A stretch of 7,595 nucleotides of DNA from Modestobacter sp. (GCA_025965775.1 JAOPWG010000366.1:1-7595); one strand, 5' to 3'; numbered from the stretch's first letter, positions 1-6,354 are shown. A program made the numbers and translations. The notes: generated by a model from the sequence alone, not told the origin.

Positions 1-936
1 CTGGAAGTACTGCCCGAAGAAGACCGACGCACCGAACATCCCGACGCCGACCGCGATCGAGGCGATGATCGCCAGGGCGGTGGTGCGGTCGCGCACGATG
101 GGCAGCGGGATGATCGGCTCCCGCACCCTGCTCTCCACGAGGATGGTCAGGAGCAGGGCCACCAGGCCACCGCCGGCCATGACCGCCGACTGCCAGGACA
201 GCCAGTCGAACTTGCTGCCGGCCCAGGTGACCCAGATCAGCAGCACGCTCACGGCGGCGCTGATCAGCGTGGCGCCCAGCCAGTCGATGCTGGCCTTCTG
301 CTTCACGGTCGGCAGGTGCAGCGTCTTCTGCAGCAGGCCCAGTGCCACCAGGGCGACCGGCACACAGACGTAGAACGTCCACCGCCAGCCCAGCCAGGAG
401 GTGTCCACGATGACGCCGCCCAGCAGGGGGCCGCCCACCGTGGCCACCGCCATGACCGCACCGAGGTAACCGGAGTACTTCCCGCGCTCCCGCGGCGGGA
501 TGAGCGCACCGATCACGACCTGGGCCAGGGCCTGCAGCCCACCCATGCCCACGCCCTGGATGACGCGGAAGCCGATCAGCATGCCCATCGACTGGGACAG
601 GCCGGAGAGCGCCGAGCCGACGACGAACACGACGATGGCGGCCTGCACGAGCATCTTCTTGCTGAACAGGTCGGCGAGCTTGCCCCAGATCGGCGTCGTC
701 GCGGTGGCCGCCAGCAGGGACGCCGTGATCACCCAGGTGTACTGCGACTGGGTGCCCTCCAGCTTGGAGGTGATCGTCGGGAGCGCGTTGGAGACGATCG
801 TGGAACTCAGCAGGCCGACGAACAGCGCCAGGAGCAGGCCGCTGAGCGCCTCCAGCGTCTCCCGTTTGGTCATCGGCGCGTCCGCGGCGACGGCGGCGAC
901 GGCGGCGGGCGGGCCGGCCCGGTGGGTCGTGCTCAT
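1..936 (-). CDS. MFS drug exporter, DHA2-like (C-terminus cut by window edge)
   Basis: This is a proton-driven multidrug exporter of the major facilitator superfamily in the inner membrane. The first 312 residues are visible and the frame is still open at base 1. After a soluble N-terminus of about 32 residues, rich in Ala and Val, come successive hydrophobic helices. Signature motifs are clear: motif A GKLADLFSKK (85-94), motif B RVIQGVGMGG (124-133) and motif C, GAVMAVATVGGPLLGG (159-174), the antiporter motif of drug/H+ exporters. The WRWTFYVCVP segment (185-194) is typical of DHA2 (14-helix) transporters, which are usually 450-550 residues long, so roughly a third is missing. The ATG at 936 is preceded by AAAGGA at a suitable distance; a second ATG at residue 22 is possible but has no better site. 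It lies 136 bases downstream of marR on the same strand, the classic repressor/efflux arrangement. The exported substrate cannot be deduced. Confidence 0.93.
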   Translation of the reverse strand, partial: MSTTHRAGPPAAVAAVAADAPMTKRETLEALSGLLLALFVGLLSSTIVSNALPTITSKLEGTQSQYTWVITASLLAATATTPIWGKLADLFSKKMLVQAAIVVFVVGSALSGLSQSMGMLIGFRVIQGVGMGGLQALAQVVIGALIPPRERGKYSGYLGAVMAVATVGGPLLGGVIVDTSWLGWRWTFYVCVPVALVALGLLQKTLHLPTVKQKASIDWLGATLISAAVSVLLIWVTWAGSKFDWLSWQSAVMAGGGLVALLLTILVESRVREPIIPLPIVRDRTTALAIIASIAVGVGMFGASVFFGQYFQ

Positions 937-960
937 GCGGTGGTCCTTTGCAGGTGATGG

Positions 961-976
961 CTGCCTCATGGGGCAG
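961..976. promoter_or_regulatory. 16-bp near-perfect palindrome upstream of the MFS gene
   Basis: CTGCCTCATGGGGCAG reads the same on both strands except for one mismatched pair (a T facing a G). It lies 25-40 bases upstream of the MFS start codon. It could be a repressor operator or, in RNA, a small hairpin close to the ribosome binding site. It does not share the GTTG-N7-CAAC pattern seen ahead of marR, so a common regulator is not obvious. The function is inferred from position only. Confidence 0.35.
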
Positions 977-1004
977 ACCGGTGCCGTTCGACGGGTCGTG
1001 CAGT

Positions 1005-1052
1005 GGCTCGGAGCGCCGGTGCTCCGGAGCCGGGTTCGGGGGGTGGCCCCGA
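1005..1052 (-). other. Two tandem hairpins between marR and the MFS gene
   Basis: Two inverted repeats sit side by side just after the marR stop. The first (1036-1052) pairs TCGGGG with CCCCGA around the 5-base loop GGTGG. The second (1005-1031) pairs GGCTCGGAGC with GCTCCGGAGCC, 10 base pairs with one bulged G and a 6-base loop. Neither is followed by a T-run on the minus strand. They may attenuate read-through from marR into the exporter gene, or stabilise the marR mRNA end. GC-rich DNA makes such stems fairly often, so confidence is modest. Confidence 0.35.
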
Positions 1053-1072
1053 GGCGCGGGTGAGCGGCGACG

Positions 1073-1564
1073 TCAGGCGGTCGCGGAAGCGGGGTGGGCG
1101 AGCGCCCCCGGCGAGCCGCCCACCGATGCGGTCCGCGCGGCGGCGAGGCCGTCGCGCAGCCGGTTCAGGCCGGCCAGCAGAGCCTCTGCCGACCCGGGCT
1201 CCCACTCGTCCATGACCGCGGCGAGCAGGCGTAGCCGCCGGTTGCATCGGTCGGTCAGACACCGACGGCCGCGCCTGGTCAACGACAGCAGGCAGGCGCG
1301 CCCGTCCCGGGGATCCCGGCGGCGGGCCACCAGCCCCCGGTCCACGGCGACGGCGACGGTCCGGCTGATCACCGATGTGTCCAGGCCGAGACCCGTGGCC
1401 AGCGAGCCCAGTCGAAGCTCGCCGTTCTCGGCCAGCACGGTCAGCACGGCCAGTACGGACGCCGGGACGTCGTCCGTCGCCCCGGCGGGCGTCTCCGGCA
1501 CCCGGCTGCTCCGGATGATGCTCGAGAACGTGGCCAGGATCTGCGCGCCGATCGCGTTGTCCAC
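1073..1564 (-). CDS. MarR-family transcriptional regulator
   Basis: This is a 163-residue winged helix-turn-helix regulator, the usual MarR length. The DNA-binding core is residues 49-98: LRLGSLATGLGLDTSVISRT supplies the helix-turn-helix, and the RRDPRDGRACLLSLT stretch (82-96) is the characteristic beta-wing with its Asp-x-Arg-like motif. Flanking helices (about 1-48 and 99-145) would form the dimer interface. The GTG at 1564 is chosen as start because GGGGAG lies 4 bases upstream; an in-frame TTG at 1594 has only a pyrimidine-rich leader and would overlap the predicted -10 box. MarR proteins typically bind as dimers to short palindromes and release on ligand binding. The next gene downstream on the strand encodes an MFS exporter, so it most likely represses that gene and itself. 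The inducer is unknown. Confidence 0.9.
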   Translation of the reverse strand: MDNAIGAQILATFSSIIRSSRVPETPAGATDDVPASVLAVLTVLAENGELRLGSLATGLGLDTSVISRTVAVAVDRGLVARRRDPRDGRACLLSLTRRGRRCLTDRCNRRLRLLAAVMDEWEPGSAEALLAGLNRLRDGLAAARTASVGGSPGALAHPASATA

Positions 1565-1580
1565 AGGTCTCCCCCCACTG

Positions 1581-1624
1581 GTTGTCGACCCCAACCATAG
1601 AGGAGAGAAGTTGTGTTAGGCAAC
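1581..1624. promoter_or_regulatory. Paired 15-bp dyads (GTTG-N7-CAAC), candidate MarR operators
   Basis: Two inverted repeats with identical arms and spacing occur at 1581-1595 (GTTGTCGACCCCAAC) and 1610-1624 (GTTGTGTTAGGCAAC), with centres 29 bases apart. In each, a further complementary pair flanks the central base, giving GTTG-NN-X-N-X'-NN-CAAC. MarR-family proteins commonly bind TTG-N7-CAA-like palindromes of this size. The distal dyad covers the predicted -35 hexamer and the proximal one overlaps the predicted -10, an ideal layout for autorepression. The binding itself is inferred. Confidence 0.6.
1594..1623 (-). promoter_or_regulatory. Predicted sigma70-like promoter of marR
   Basis: On the minus strand TTGCCT (1618-1623) is separated by 18 bases from TATGGT (1594-1599). 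Each hexamer matches 4 of 6 consensus positions. Transcription would begin around 1587, leaving a short leader before the GTG at 1564. Both hexamers fall within the paired dyads described at 1581-1624, which supports the assignment. Confidence 0.5.
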
Positions 1625-1772
1625 CATCCTGGTCACGCGGCGGTCCTGTTCGGTCGCTCGCCGTGCATGCGACAGCCGGCCGCGGCGTGGGGTCGCCTTC
1701 CGGACCCGGGGCGCCATGCCTCGTCGCCCGCGGGCTGCCCCGTGCCTGGCCGTGGTCCCGGCCCGAGGTCGG

Positions 1773-2678
1773 TCACAGCGCTCCCGCGGCCGTGCGCCCG
1801 CCGCACCGCTGTCGGTAGTCGGCCAGGAAGGCGCGGCCTGCGGCCCCACGGAGCGCCTCGTCGCGGCTGAGGACACCGAGTTCCCAGAGGGGTGCGCCGG
1901 TCAGTGTGGCGACGGCCACACCGCGGAAGATGTCGTGGTCGATGCTCGCCACCGGGCCGTAGGAGATGCCCATGCCGCGCTGCACCATGGTGAGGACGCC
2001 CAGCCATTCGCTCACCTCGAGCCTGACCCGCCGGTGCAGGCCCCGCTCGTCGAGCATCTGGTCGAAGAGGTCACGGGCACACCATCCGCGGGGTAGGTCG
2101 ATGATCGGCTCGTCGACCACCTCGGAGGGGTCCAGGTCGTGCAATCCGGCCAGCCGGTGACCGGTGGGGCAGATGAGCGCCAGCGGTGTGCTGAACAGCG
2201 GTTCGAAGCGGAGTGTGCCGCCCGTGCGCTGCGTCCGAGGGGCGATGGCGAAGTCGACCTGCCCCTCGGCCACGAGAGCGGCCACGCCCGTTGCGCCTTC
2301 CGGGACCAGGTGCACGTCCACGCCCGGGTGTGCGTCCCGGAATCGGCGGATCGTCTCCTCGACGTCGATGCTCCGGGGCAGGGCCACGGTGGCGATGCGG
2401 ACCGATCCGCGGAGGAGTCCCTTGACCCCCGCGACGGCGTCGCGGGCACGGTCGGCCTCCTCGAGCGTGGCTCGCGCCGGCCCGAGGAACGCCCGCCCCG
2501 CGTCGGTCAGGTCGGCGCCGCGCCGGCCGCGGACGAAGAGGTCCGTTCCCAGCTCGCGTTCCAGTCCCAGCAGTGATGCCGAGAGGCTCGACTGCACCAT
2601 GTACAGCCGTGCCGCGGCTCGAGTGAACGAGCCTTCCTCGACGACAGCCAGGAAGTACTCCAGCTGCCTCAGCTCCAC
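1773..2678 (-). CDS. LysR-family transcriptional regulator
   Basis: This is a 301-residue LysR-type regulator, close to the family norm of about 300. The N-terminal winged helix-turn-helix is clear: VELRQLEYFLAVVEEGSFTR (1-20) leads into AAARLYMVQSSLSASLLGLE (21-40), then ELGTDLFVRGRRGADLTDAG to residue 61. A linker helix (about 62-88) precedes the periplasmic-binding-like effector domain (about 90-290). The start is the GTG at 2678, where homology begins; its Shine-Dalgarno is poor. A longer reading from 2783 would add 35 low-complexity Arg/Pro/Cys residues and is unlikely. It lies 162 bases downstream of the LuxR-type gene on the same strand. LysR proteins usually control a nearby, often divergent, target in response to a small metabolite. 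Here no gene is immediately divergent; the amidohydrolase operon at 4764 is a possible target. Confidence 0.92.
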   Translation of the reverse strand: MELRQLEYFLAVVEEGSFTRAAARLYMVQSSLSASLLGLERELGTDLFVRGRRGADLTDAGRAFLGPARATLEEADRARDAVAGVKGLLRGSVRIATVALPRSIDVEETIRRFRDAHPGVDVHLVPEGATGVAALVAEGQVDFAIAPRTQRTGGTLRFEPLFSTPLALICPTGHRLAGLHDLDPSEVVDEPIIDLPRGWCARDLFDQMLDERGLHRRVRLEVSEWLGVLTMVQRGMGISYGPVASIDHDIFRGVAVATLTGAPLWELGVLSRDEALRGAAGRAFLADYRQRCGGRTAAGAL

Positions 2679-2840
2679 GACTGCAGCGACCGACGGCCGG
2701 CGCCCGGGGCAGCAGCACGCGTCGTGGTCAGGGGGGACCTCGTCGCCAGGTCGCGCTCGGGAAGGGCGGCGCCGACGGTGCACGGGGCGGTCACCCTTGG
2801 ACCATCGGCCCCCGGCCGGGTGGCGCGGGTGGCCGCGGTG

Positions 2841-3902
2841 TCACGGACGGATGGCCGGGTCGTCCGTTCCGCGGAGCAGGCAGATGAGTTCCTGCTGCGA
2901 CCGGACCCGGAGCTTGCGGAAGACCGCCGAGAGGTGGTTGCGCACCGTGCTCGGGCTCAGGAACAGCGACTCGGCGATGGCCGGCACGCGGTCCCCCTCC
3001 ATCAACCGCGTGACGATCTCCAGCTCGCGGCCGGACAGACGGCTCAGTCCGGGCACGGTCCGGTTCCGGGCGGCCAACCGCGATGCCGTGGCCGACCGCA
3101 GGCCCTGGTCGAACTGCCACAGCGCCTGGCGCATCCCCAGCGCGGACACCGAGGCGTCGGAGGCGGACTCCTCGTCGAGGAGCGCGAAGGCGACGCTGGG
3201 GACGGGCACCATCGGCAGCAGCACCAGCTGGCACCGCTGGACGCCGGAGCCGACCAGCTGCACCCGCACGGCCAGGCTGGCGCCGAGACCGCTGTCCGCA
3301 CCGTGCCCCACGGCGCGGAGCACCGCGGCGGCGTCGTCGGGGTGGACGAGCCGGAACAACGACAGGCCGATGACGTCCCCGGGGTCGTGGTCCAGCAACG
3401 CGGCGACGTCGGCACTGATCCGGTCCACGATGAGGTGCGCATCGGTCGAGCCGACCACCGCCTCGGCCCGCAGTCCCTCCGGCCGCTGCACGGTCCCACC
3501 GCCCAGAGCGGGGTCCGGCAGCAGGAGGGCCAACGCGTACCGGCGGTCCACGCGCCCGTGCACGACCCGCACCCATACCGTGACCGGCACGGGCGTGCCG
3601 GTGTGCAGGACACGGCGCCGCGCCTCGTAGCCGTCCAGCCGACCTGCCCACAGCAACTCCAGGGCGCCGGTCGGTTCGTCGACGGTGAAGTCCTCCAGGA
3701 GCCTGCCGACGACCGGGCCGCCGTCGGGCGACAGCAGGTGCGCGGCGACCGGACTCGCGGCCACGATCTGCTCGCTCGGCAGCGCCAGCAGCAACGCCGG
3801 CAGCGGAGAACCGGTCACGACGGCCAGCGCCGCCGCCGGCGGCCCGGCCGAGGGCACAGGGTCATCGGGGCGTTCCTGGTGAGGTCGGCTCACGGCGACC
3901 AC
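2841..3902 (-). CDS. PAS-PAS-LuxR DNA-binding response regulator (orphan)
   Basis: With the start at GTG 3902 this is 353 residues. Residues 34-125 look like a degenerate PAS fold. Residues 149-245 form a clearer PAS domain (VGSTDAHLIVDRISADVAAL, then GDVIGLSLFRLVHPDD). A LuxR/GerE-type helix-turn-helix occupies 289-346, with LSGRELEIVTRLMEGDRVPA and SLFLSPSTVRNHLSAVFRKL. There is no receiver domain or kinase, so PAS-bound ligand or protein contacts rather than phosphorylation may control it. The start is ambiguous: GTG 3902 has GGAG 6 bases upstream, GTG 3893 has GGTGG, and ATG 3938 has no clear ribosome site. An upstream extension to 4067 is Arg-rich, overlaps the DUF2267 gene and was rejected. 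It is co-directional with the LysR gene. The target is unknown; flanking catabolic genes make a local role plausible. Confidence 0.85.
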   Translation of the reverse strand: MVAVSRPHQERPDDPVPSAGPPAAALAVVTGSPLPALLLALPSEQIVAASPVAAHLLSPDGGPVVGRLLEDFTVDEPTGALELLWAGRLDGYEARRRVLHTGTPVPVTVWVRVVHGRVDRRYALALLLPDPALGGGTVQRPEGLRAEAVVGSTDAHLIVDRISADVAALLDHDPGDVIGLSLFRLVHPDDAAAVLRAVGHGADSGLGASLAVRVQLVGSGVQRCQLVLLPMVPVPSVAFALLDEESASDASVSALGMRQALWQFDQGLRSATASRLAARNRTVPGLSRLSGRELEIVTRLMEGDRVPAIAESLFLSPSTVRNHLSAVFRKLRVRSQQELICLLRGTDDPAIRP

Positions 3903-4017
3903 CCCGGACTCCACGCTAGCCCCGCCGGTCCGGTGCATCCCGCGGGGACGACGCAGATCGGCATGTCCTCGGGGCTGCAGCCCGCCCCGCCATGCCGCGA
4001 CGAGGCTGCCCCGAGTC

Positions 4018-4386
4018 CTAGGTCGCCTCCAGCTGGCGGTAGTCCTTCGGGAGCTGGAACAGCGCATGGTCCAGCTGCGTGCGGTCGACCAACTCGCGCA
4101 TGACGGCCAGGACGGCGGCCACGCCGCGGCGGGTCTCCTCCCCGGTCAGCCCGGTCCGCCGACTGATCTGGCGGACGGCGTCGGTCAGCGCCACCGGGTG
4201 TGCCGACCCGTGCCGGGGGAGGTTGCCGCCGAGCCAGTCCGGTAGCGCCACCGCGAGCTTCTGGACCTCACCACTGCTGATCTGGCCGGCGATCTCCTCC
4301 AGGGTTGCGCGGGTCAGGTCCGCGGCTTCCTCCTTGGACAGTGCTGCACGCTCGGCAACGGCCGCGTAGAAGCTCTTCTCGTCCAC
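4018..4386 (-). CDS. DUF2267 domain protein
   Basis: This is a small soluble 122-residue protein matching the DUF2267 pattern: VDEKSFYAAVAERAALSKEE at the N-terminus, GQISSGEVQKLAVALPDWL (34-52, the conserved 'LP..l' element) and a C-terminal region ending QLPKDYRQLEAT. It appears all helical, with two related helical segments (about 5-55 and 65-115). No catalytic residues or membrane segments are apparent, and the molecular role of the family is not established. GTG 4386 is the start because GGAGG lies exactly 7 bases upstream; longer ATG/GTG starts up to 4557 add only low-complexity sequence. It reads away from the deacetylase-like gene and is followed 115 bases later by the LuxR-type gene. 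The TAG stop is a minority choice in this GC-rich window. Confidence 0.85.
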   Translation of the reverse strand: MDEKSFYAAVAERAALSKEEAADLTRATLEEIAGQISSGEVQKLAVALPDWLGGNLPRHGSAHPVALTDAVRQISRRTGLTGEETRRGVAAVLAVMRELVDRTQLDHALFQLPKDYRQLEAT

Positions 4387-4393
4387 CGTGCTG

Positions 4394-4398
4394 CCTCC
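4394..4398 (-). promoter_or_regulatory. Ribosome binding site fixing the DUF2267 start
   Basis: GGAGG on the minus strand, 7 bases before the GTG at 4386, is the best Shine-Dalgarno match on this strand. It decides between several in-frame start codons. Confidence 0.7.
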
Positions 4399-4636
4399 GA
4401 TTCGGCCCAGCCTGGTCCGCTGGTCAGCCGGGGTCGGCCGGGACATGTGGGCCGCCCCCGTCAGCGGGTGCGAGGCCGTGCAGGTCCTACCCAGGCCATC
4501 GACGGTCATGCGCCCGGCCGGGCCCCCGGACAGCCCGCCGGGCGATCCGGCCGGCACGCCGGCTGATCCTCCGGGGCCGGCGCCGGTGAGCGGGAGCGGG
4601 CGACGTGTGGACCACCGGCAGCCGTGCGGGAAGGCG

Positions 4637-4666
4637 TTGACACTTTTGGTGCCAGTGGCCTAGAAC
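4637..4666 (+). promoter_or_regulatory. Sigma70-like promoter of the deacetylase-like/amidohydrolase operon
   Basis: A perfect TTGACA (4637-4642) is followed after 18 bases by TAGAAC (4661-4666, 4 of 6 matches). It lies about 100 bases before the ATG at 4764. The spacer contains the 9-base palindrome GCCAGTGGC (4651-4659), which could bind a regulator and occlude polymerase. The local drop in GC content supports a real promoter. Confidence 0.6.
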
Positions 4667-4763
4667 ACTCCCAGAAATCATCTCTGCACGGCGGAAGAGG
4701 GCGTGCCGCACACGGGGCGCCCGGTCCGTCCCGATGCCCCCGACCCGACAGGACCGCCAGGCC

Positions 4764-5654
4764 ATGGACAACCAGCTGTTCTCGTACAGTCCCATCCCCG
4801 AACGTCCGGCGATCACCTGGCCGGGGGGTGCGCGGGTCGCCTTCTACCTGGGCCTCAACATCGAGCATTATCAGGTCGACAAGCCGTCCACCAGCATCTT
4901 CGGGGGCACTGCCGGCCTGGCACCCGACGCGCTGAACTACGGATGGCGGGACTACGGCCTGCGCGTGGGCATCTGGCGGCTGATCGAGAGCCTGGACCGG
5001 CACGGTGTCCGGGCCAGCGTGCTGCTGAACTCCGACGTCTGCAGCCGCTATCCCCAGATCATCCAGGCCGGACGCGAGCGGGACTGGGCATGGATGGCGC
5101 ACGGCCGGGACAACTCCACGTTCCAGGCCGGGATGTCGCGCGAGGAGGAGCGGGCCTACCTCACCGAGGTCGTCGACACCATCGAGGCCGCGACCGGCCG
5201 CCGACCGCGGGGCTGGCTGGGGCCGGCGCTCACCGAGACGTTCGAGACGCCGTCCCTGCTGGCCGAGCTGGGCCTGGGGTACACGCTGGACTGGACCAAC
5301 GACGACCAGCCCTACGAGCTGGGCGTGCCCGGGATGCTGAGCGTGCCGTACTCCATCGAGATGAACGACGTCACGCTCTTCGTGAGCAAGAGCTACACCG
5401 GCCCCGAGTTCCTGCAGGCCGTCCGTGACCAACTCGACCAGCTGTACGCGGACTCCGCCGACAGCGGCCGGGTGATGGCGCTGTGTGTGCACCCGTTCAG
5501 CGTCAACCAGCCCTTCCGACACAAGTACCTGGACCAGGCGCTGGAGTACATCGCCGGGCACGAGGGAGTGTGGCTGGCCACCGCCGACGAGATCGCCGAG
5601 GCCTACCGGGCGCAGCGCGGCTCCGCGGTCGCGCCGGCGGGTGAGGTGGCCTGA
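4764..5654 (+). CDS. PuuE/cyclic-imidase-like polysaccharide deacetylase superfamily hydrolase
   Basis: This is a 296-residue cytoplasmic protein without signal peptide, belonging to the NodB-fold branch that contains PuuE-type allantoinase, cyclic imide hydrolase and the Helicobacter PgdA-like enzyme. Motifs run in order: LNIEHY (31-36) replaces the usual TFDD, MAHGRDNS (111-118) replaces the H-x-x-x-H metal motif, RGWLGP (149-154), DWTNDDQPY (176-184) and HPF (243-245). Loss of the second motif-2 histidine (Asn117) and of the motif-1 Asp pair argues against a classical sugar deacetylase. Length fits the roughly 290-310 residues of imidase/allantoinase relatives. ATG 4764 is preferred (AGGA 10 bases upstream); ATG 4734 adds ten residues but lacks a ribosome site. 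Its stop overlaps the next gene's start (ATGA), so the products are probably made together. The likely reaction is hydrolytic opening of a cyclic imide or ureide; the substrate is inferred only. Confidence 0.88.
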   Translation: MDNQLFSYSPIPERPAITWPGGARVAFYLGLNIEHYQVDKPSTSIFGGTAGLAPDALNYGWRDYGLRVGIWRLIESLDRHGVRASVLLNSDVCSRYPQIIQAGRERDWAWMAHGRDNSTFQAGMSREEERAYLTEVVDTIEAATGRRPRGWLGPALTETFETPSLLAELGLGYTLDWTNDDQPYELGVPGMLSVPYSIEMNDVTLFVSKSYTGPEFLQAVRDQLDQLYADSADSGRVMALCVHPFSVNQPFRHKYLDQALEYIAGHEGVWLATADEIAEAYRAQRGSAVAPAGEVA

Positions 5655-6304
5655 TGAGCGAGGTCGTCGAGGAGTACACCCGGCTGCGCAAGGAGTTCCA
5701 GGACAAGGGCTTCGGCCGCCGGGTCGGCTTCGGACAGCGGCCGGCGTTGCTCGCCGTGGACTTCATCACCGGCTTCACCGACCTGCGCTCGCCGCTGGCC
5801 GGCGACCTGGACACCCAGCTCGCTGCCACCAACGCGCTGCTGGAGCCGGCCCGGGCGGCGGGCATCCCGGTCATCTTCTCCACGGTCGCCTACGACGCGG
5901 AGCTGCAGGAGGCGGGGATCTGGGTGCGCAAGATCCCCGCCAACAGCTGGCTGGTGGAGGGGAGCGAGTGGGTAGAGGTCGACGCGCGGCTGAACCAGCG
6001 GTCCACCGAGACCACGCTGGTGAAGAAGTACGCGTCGTGCTTCTTCGGCACCGATCTGGCGGCCCGCTTGATCTCCCGGCGGGTGGACACCCTGATCATC
6101 ACCGGCTGCACCACGAGCGGGTGTGTGCGCGCCACGGCCGTCGATGCCTGTTCCTACGGCTTCCACACCATCGTCGTCGAGGAGGCGGTGGGGGACCGTG
6201 CGGCGTTGCCGCACGCGGCCAGCCTGTTCGACATCGACGCCAAGTACGGCGACGTCGTCTCTCTGCAGGAGACGTTGTCCTACCTGGCCGCCCTGCCCTC
6301 CTGA
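5654..6304 (+). CDS. Isochorismatase-fold amidohydrolase (N-carbamoylsarcosine amidase-like)
   Basis: This is a 216-residue cysteine hydrolase. The catalytic triad of the family is intact: Asp36 in LLAVDFITGF, Lys124 in LVKKYASCFFGTDL (aligned by the fixed distance to FF, as in RutB), and Cys157 in TGCTTSGCVRATAVDA, preceded by the usual cis-peptide segment. The FFGTDL and TSGCVRATA elements resemble N-carbamoylsarcosine amidase and maleamate/half-amide amidases rather than true isochorismatases. Expected chemistry is release of ammonia (or ammonia and CO2) from a linear amide or carbamoyl compound in the cytoplasm. The ATG overlaps the upstream stop codon (ATGA), with GTGAGG 7 bases before it inside the upstream gene, so the two genes are translationally coupled. 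This suggests it acts on the ring-opened product of its neighbour. Exact substrate specificity cannot be read from sequence. Confidence 0.92.
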   Translation: MSEVVEEYTRLRKEFQDKGFGRRVGFGQRPALLAVDFITGFTDLRSPLAGDLDTQLAATNALLEPARAAGIPVIFSTVAYDAELQEAGIWVRKIPANSWLVEGSEWVEVDARLNQRSTETTLVKKYASCFFGTDLAARLISRRVDTLIITGCTTSGCVRATAVDACSYGFHTIVVEEAVGDRAALPHAASLFDIDAKYGDVVSLQETLSYLAALPS

Positions 6305-6349
6305 GTGGAGTGTGGGAGTGCAGGAAAGCTGCACTCCCACACTCCACTC
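6303..6349 (+). terminator. Perfect 21-bp-stem hairpin at the end of the amidohydrolase operon
   Basis: Bases 6303-6323 pair perfectly with 6329-6349 around the loop GAAAG; the first paired bases are the last two of the TGA stop. Such a long mismatch-free stem is far beyond chance. There is no T-run after it on the plus strand, which is common for actinobacterial terminators; the other side also lacks one. It lies between the operon and the opposing pirin remnant and could act in both directions. A role in mRNA stability or as a recombination-derived repeat is an alternative. Confidence 0.75.
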
Positions 6350-6354
6350 CAGGC

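Larger units (their letters stand above)
4387..4763. other. Divergent intergenic region (DUF2267 / amidohydrolase operon)
   Basis: This is a 377-base non-coding stretch between two divergently read genes. Its left half is very GC-rich with several short self-complementary runs, for example GCCGGC-AC-GCCGGC around 4551-4564. The right half is noticeably less GC-rich from about 4635 to 4685 and holds the predicted plus-strand promoter. No RNA gene or convincing small coding region was seen. No clear promoter was identified for the minus-strand DUF2267 gene. Confidence 0.6.

Noticed and set aside
886..908. Short tandem repeat of a 9-base unit in the exporter N-terminus
   Set aside because: Only about two and a half copies, encoding a bland Ala/Val stretch in a soluble tail; ordinary GC-rich slippage rather than a functional repeat.
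2789..2803. GGTC-N7-GACC as a LysR operator upstream of the LysR gene
   Set aside because: Only four-base arms match, it is over 100 bases from the start, and it lacks the T-N11-A pattern; chance is a sufficient explanation.
2164..3630. Long plus-strand open frames across the LysR and LuxR genes (including 2724-4103)
   Set aside because: They are antisense frames kept open by high GC content; their products are Arg/Pro/Ser-rich with no domain pattern, while the minus strand encodes clear LysR and LuxR proteins.
4387..4557. N-terminal extension of the DUF2267 protein from the ATG at 4557
   Set aside because: The extra 57 residues are low-complexity and unlike the family; GGAGG directly supports the GTG at 4386.
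4551..4564. GCCGGC-AC-GCCGGC inverted repeat as a terminator
   Set aside because: The 2-base loop is too tight, no T-run follows, and such runs are common by chance at this GC content.
4506..5561. 351-codon minus-strand open frame opposite the deacetylase-like gene
   Set aside because: The product is low-complexity and has no recognisable family; the plus strand carries a complete conserved enzyme with promoter and coupled partner.
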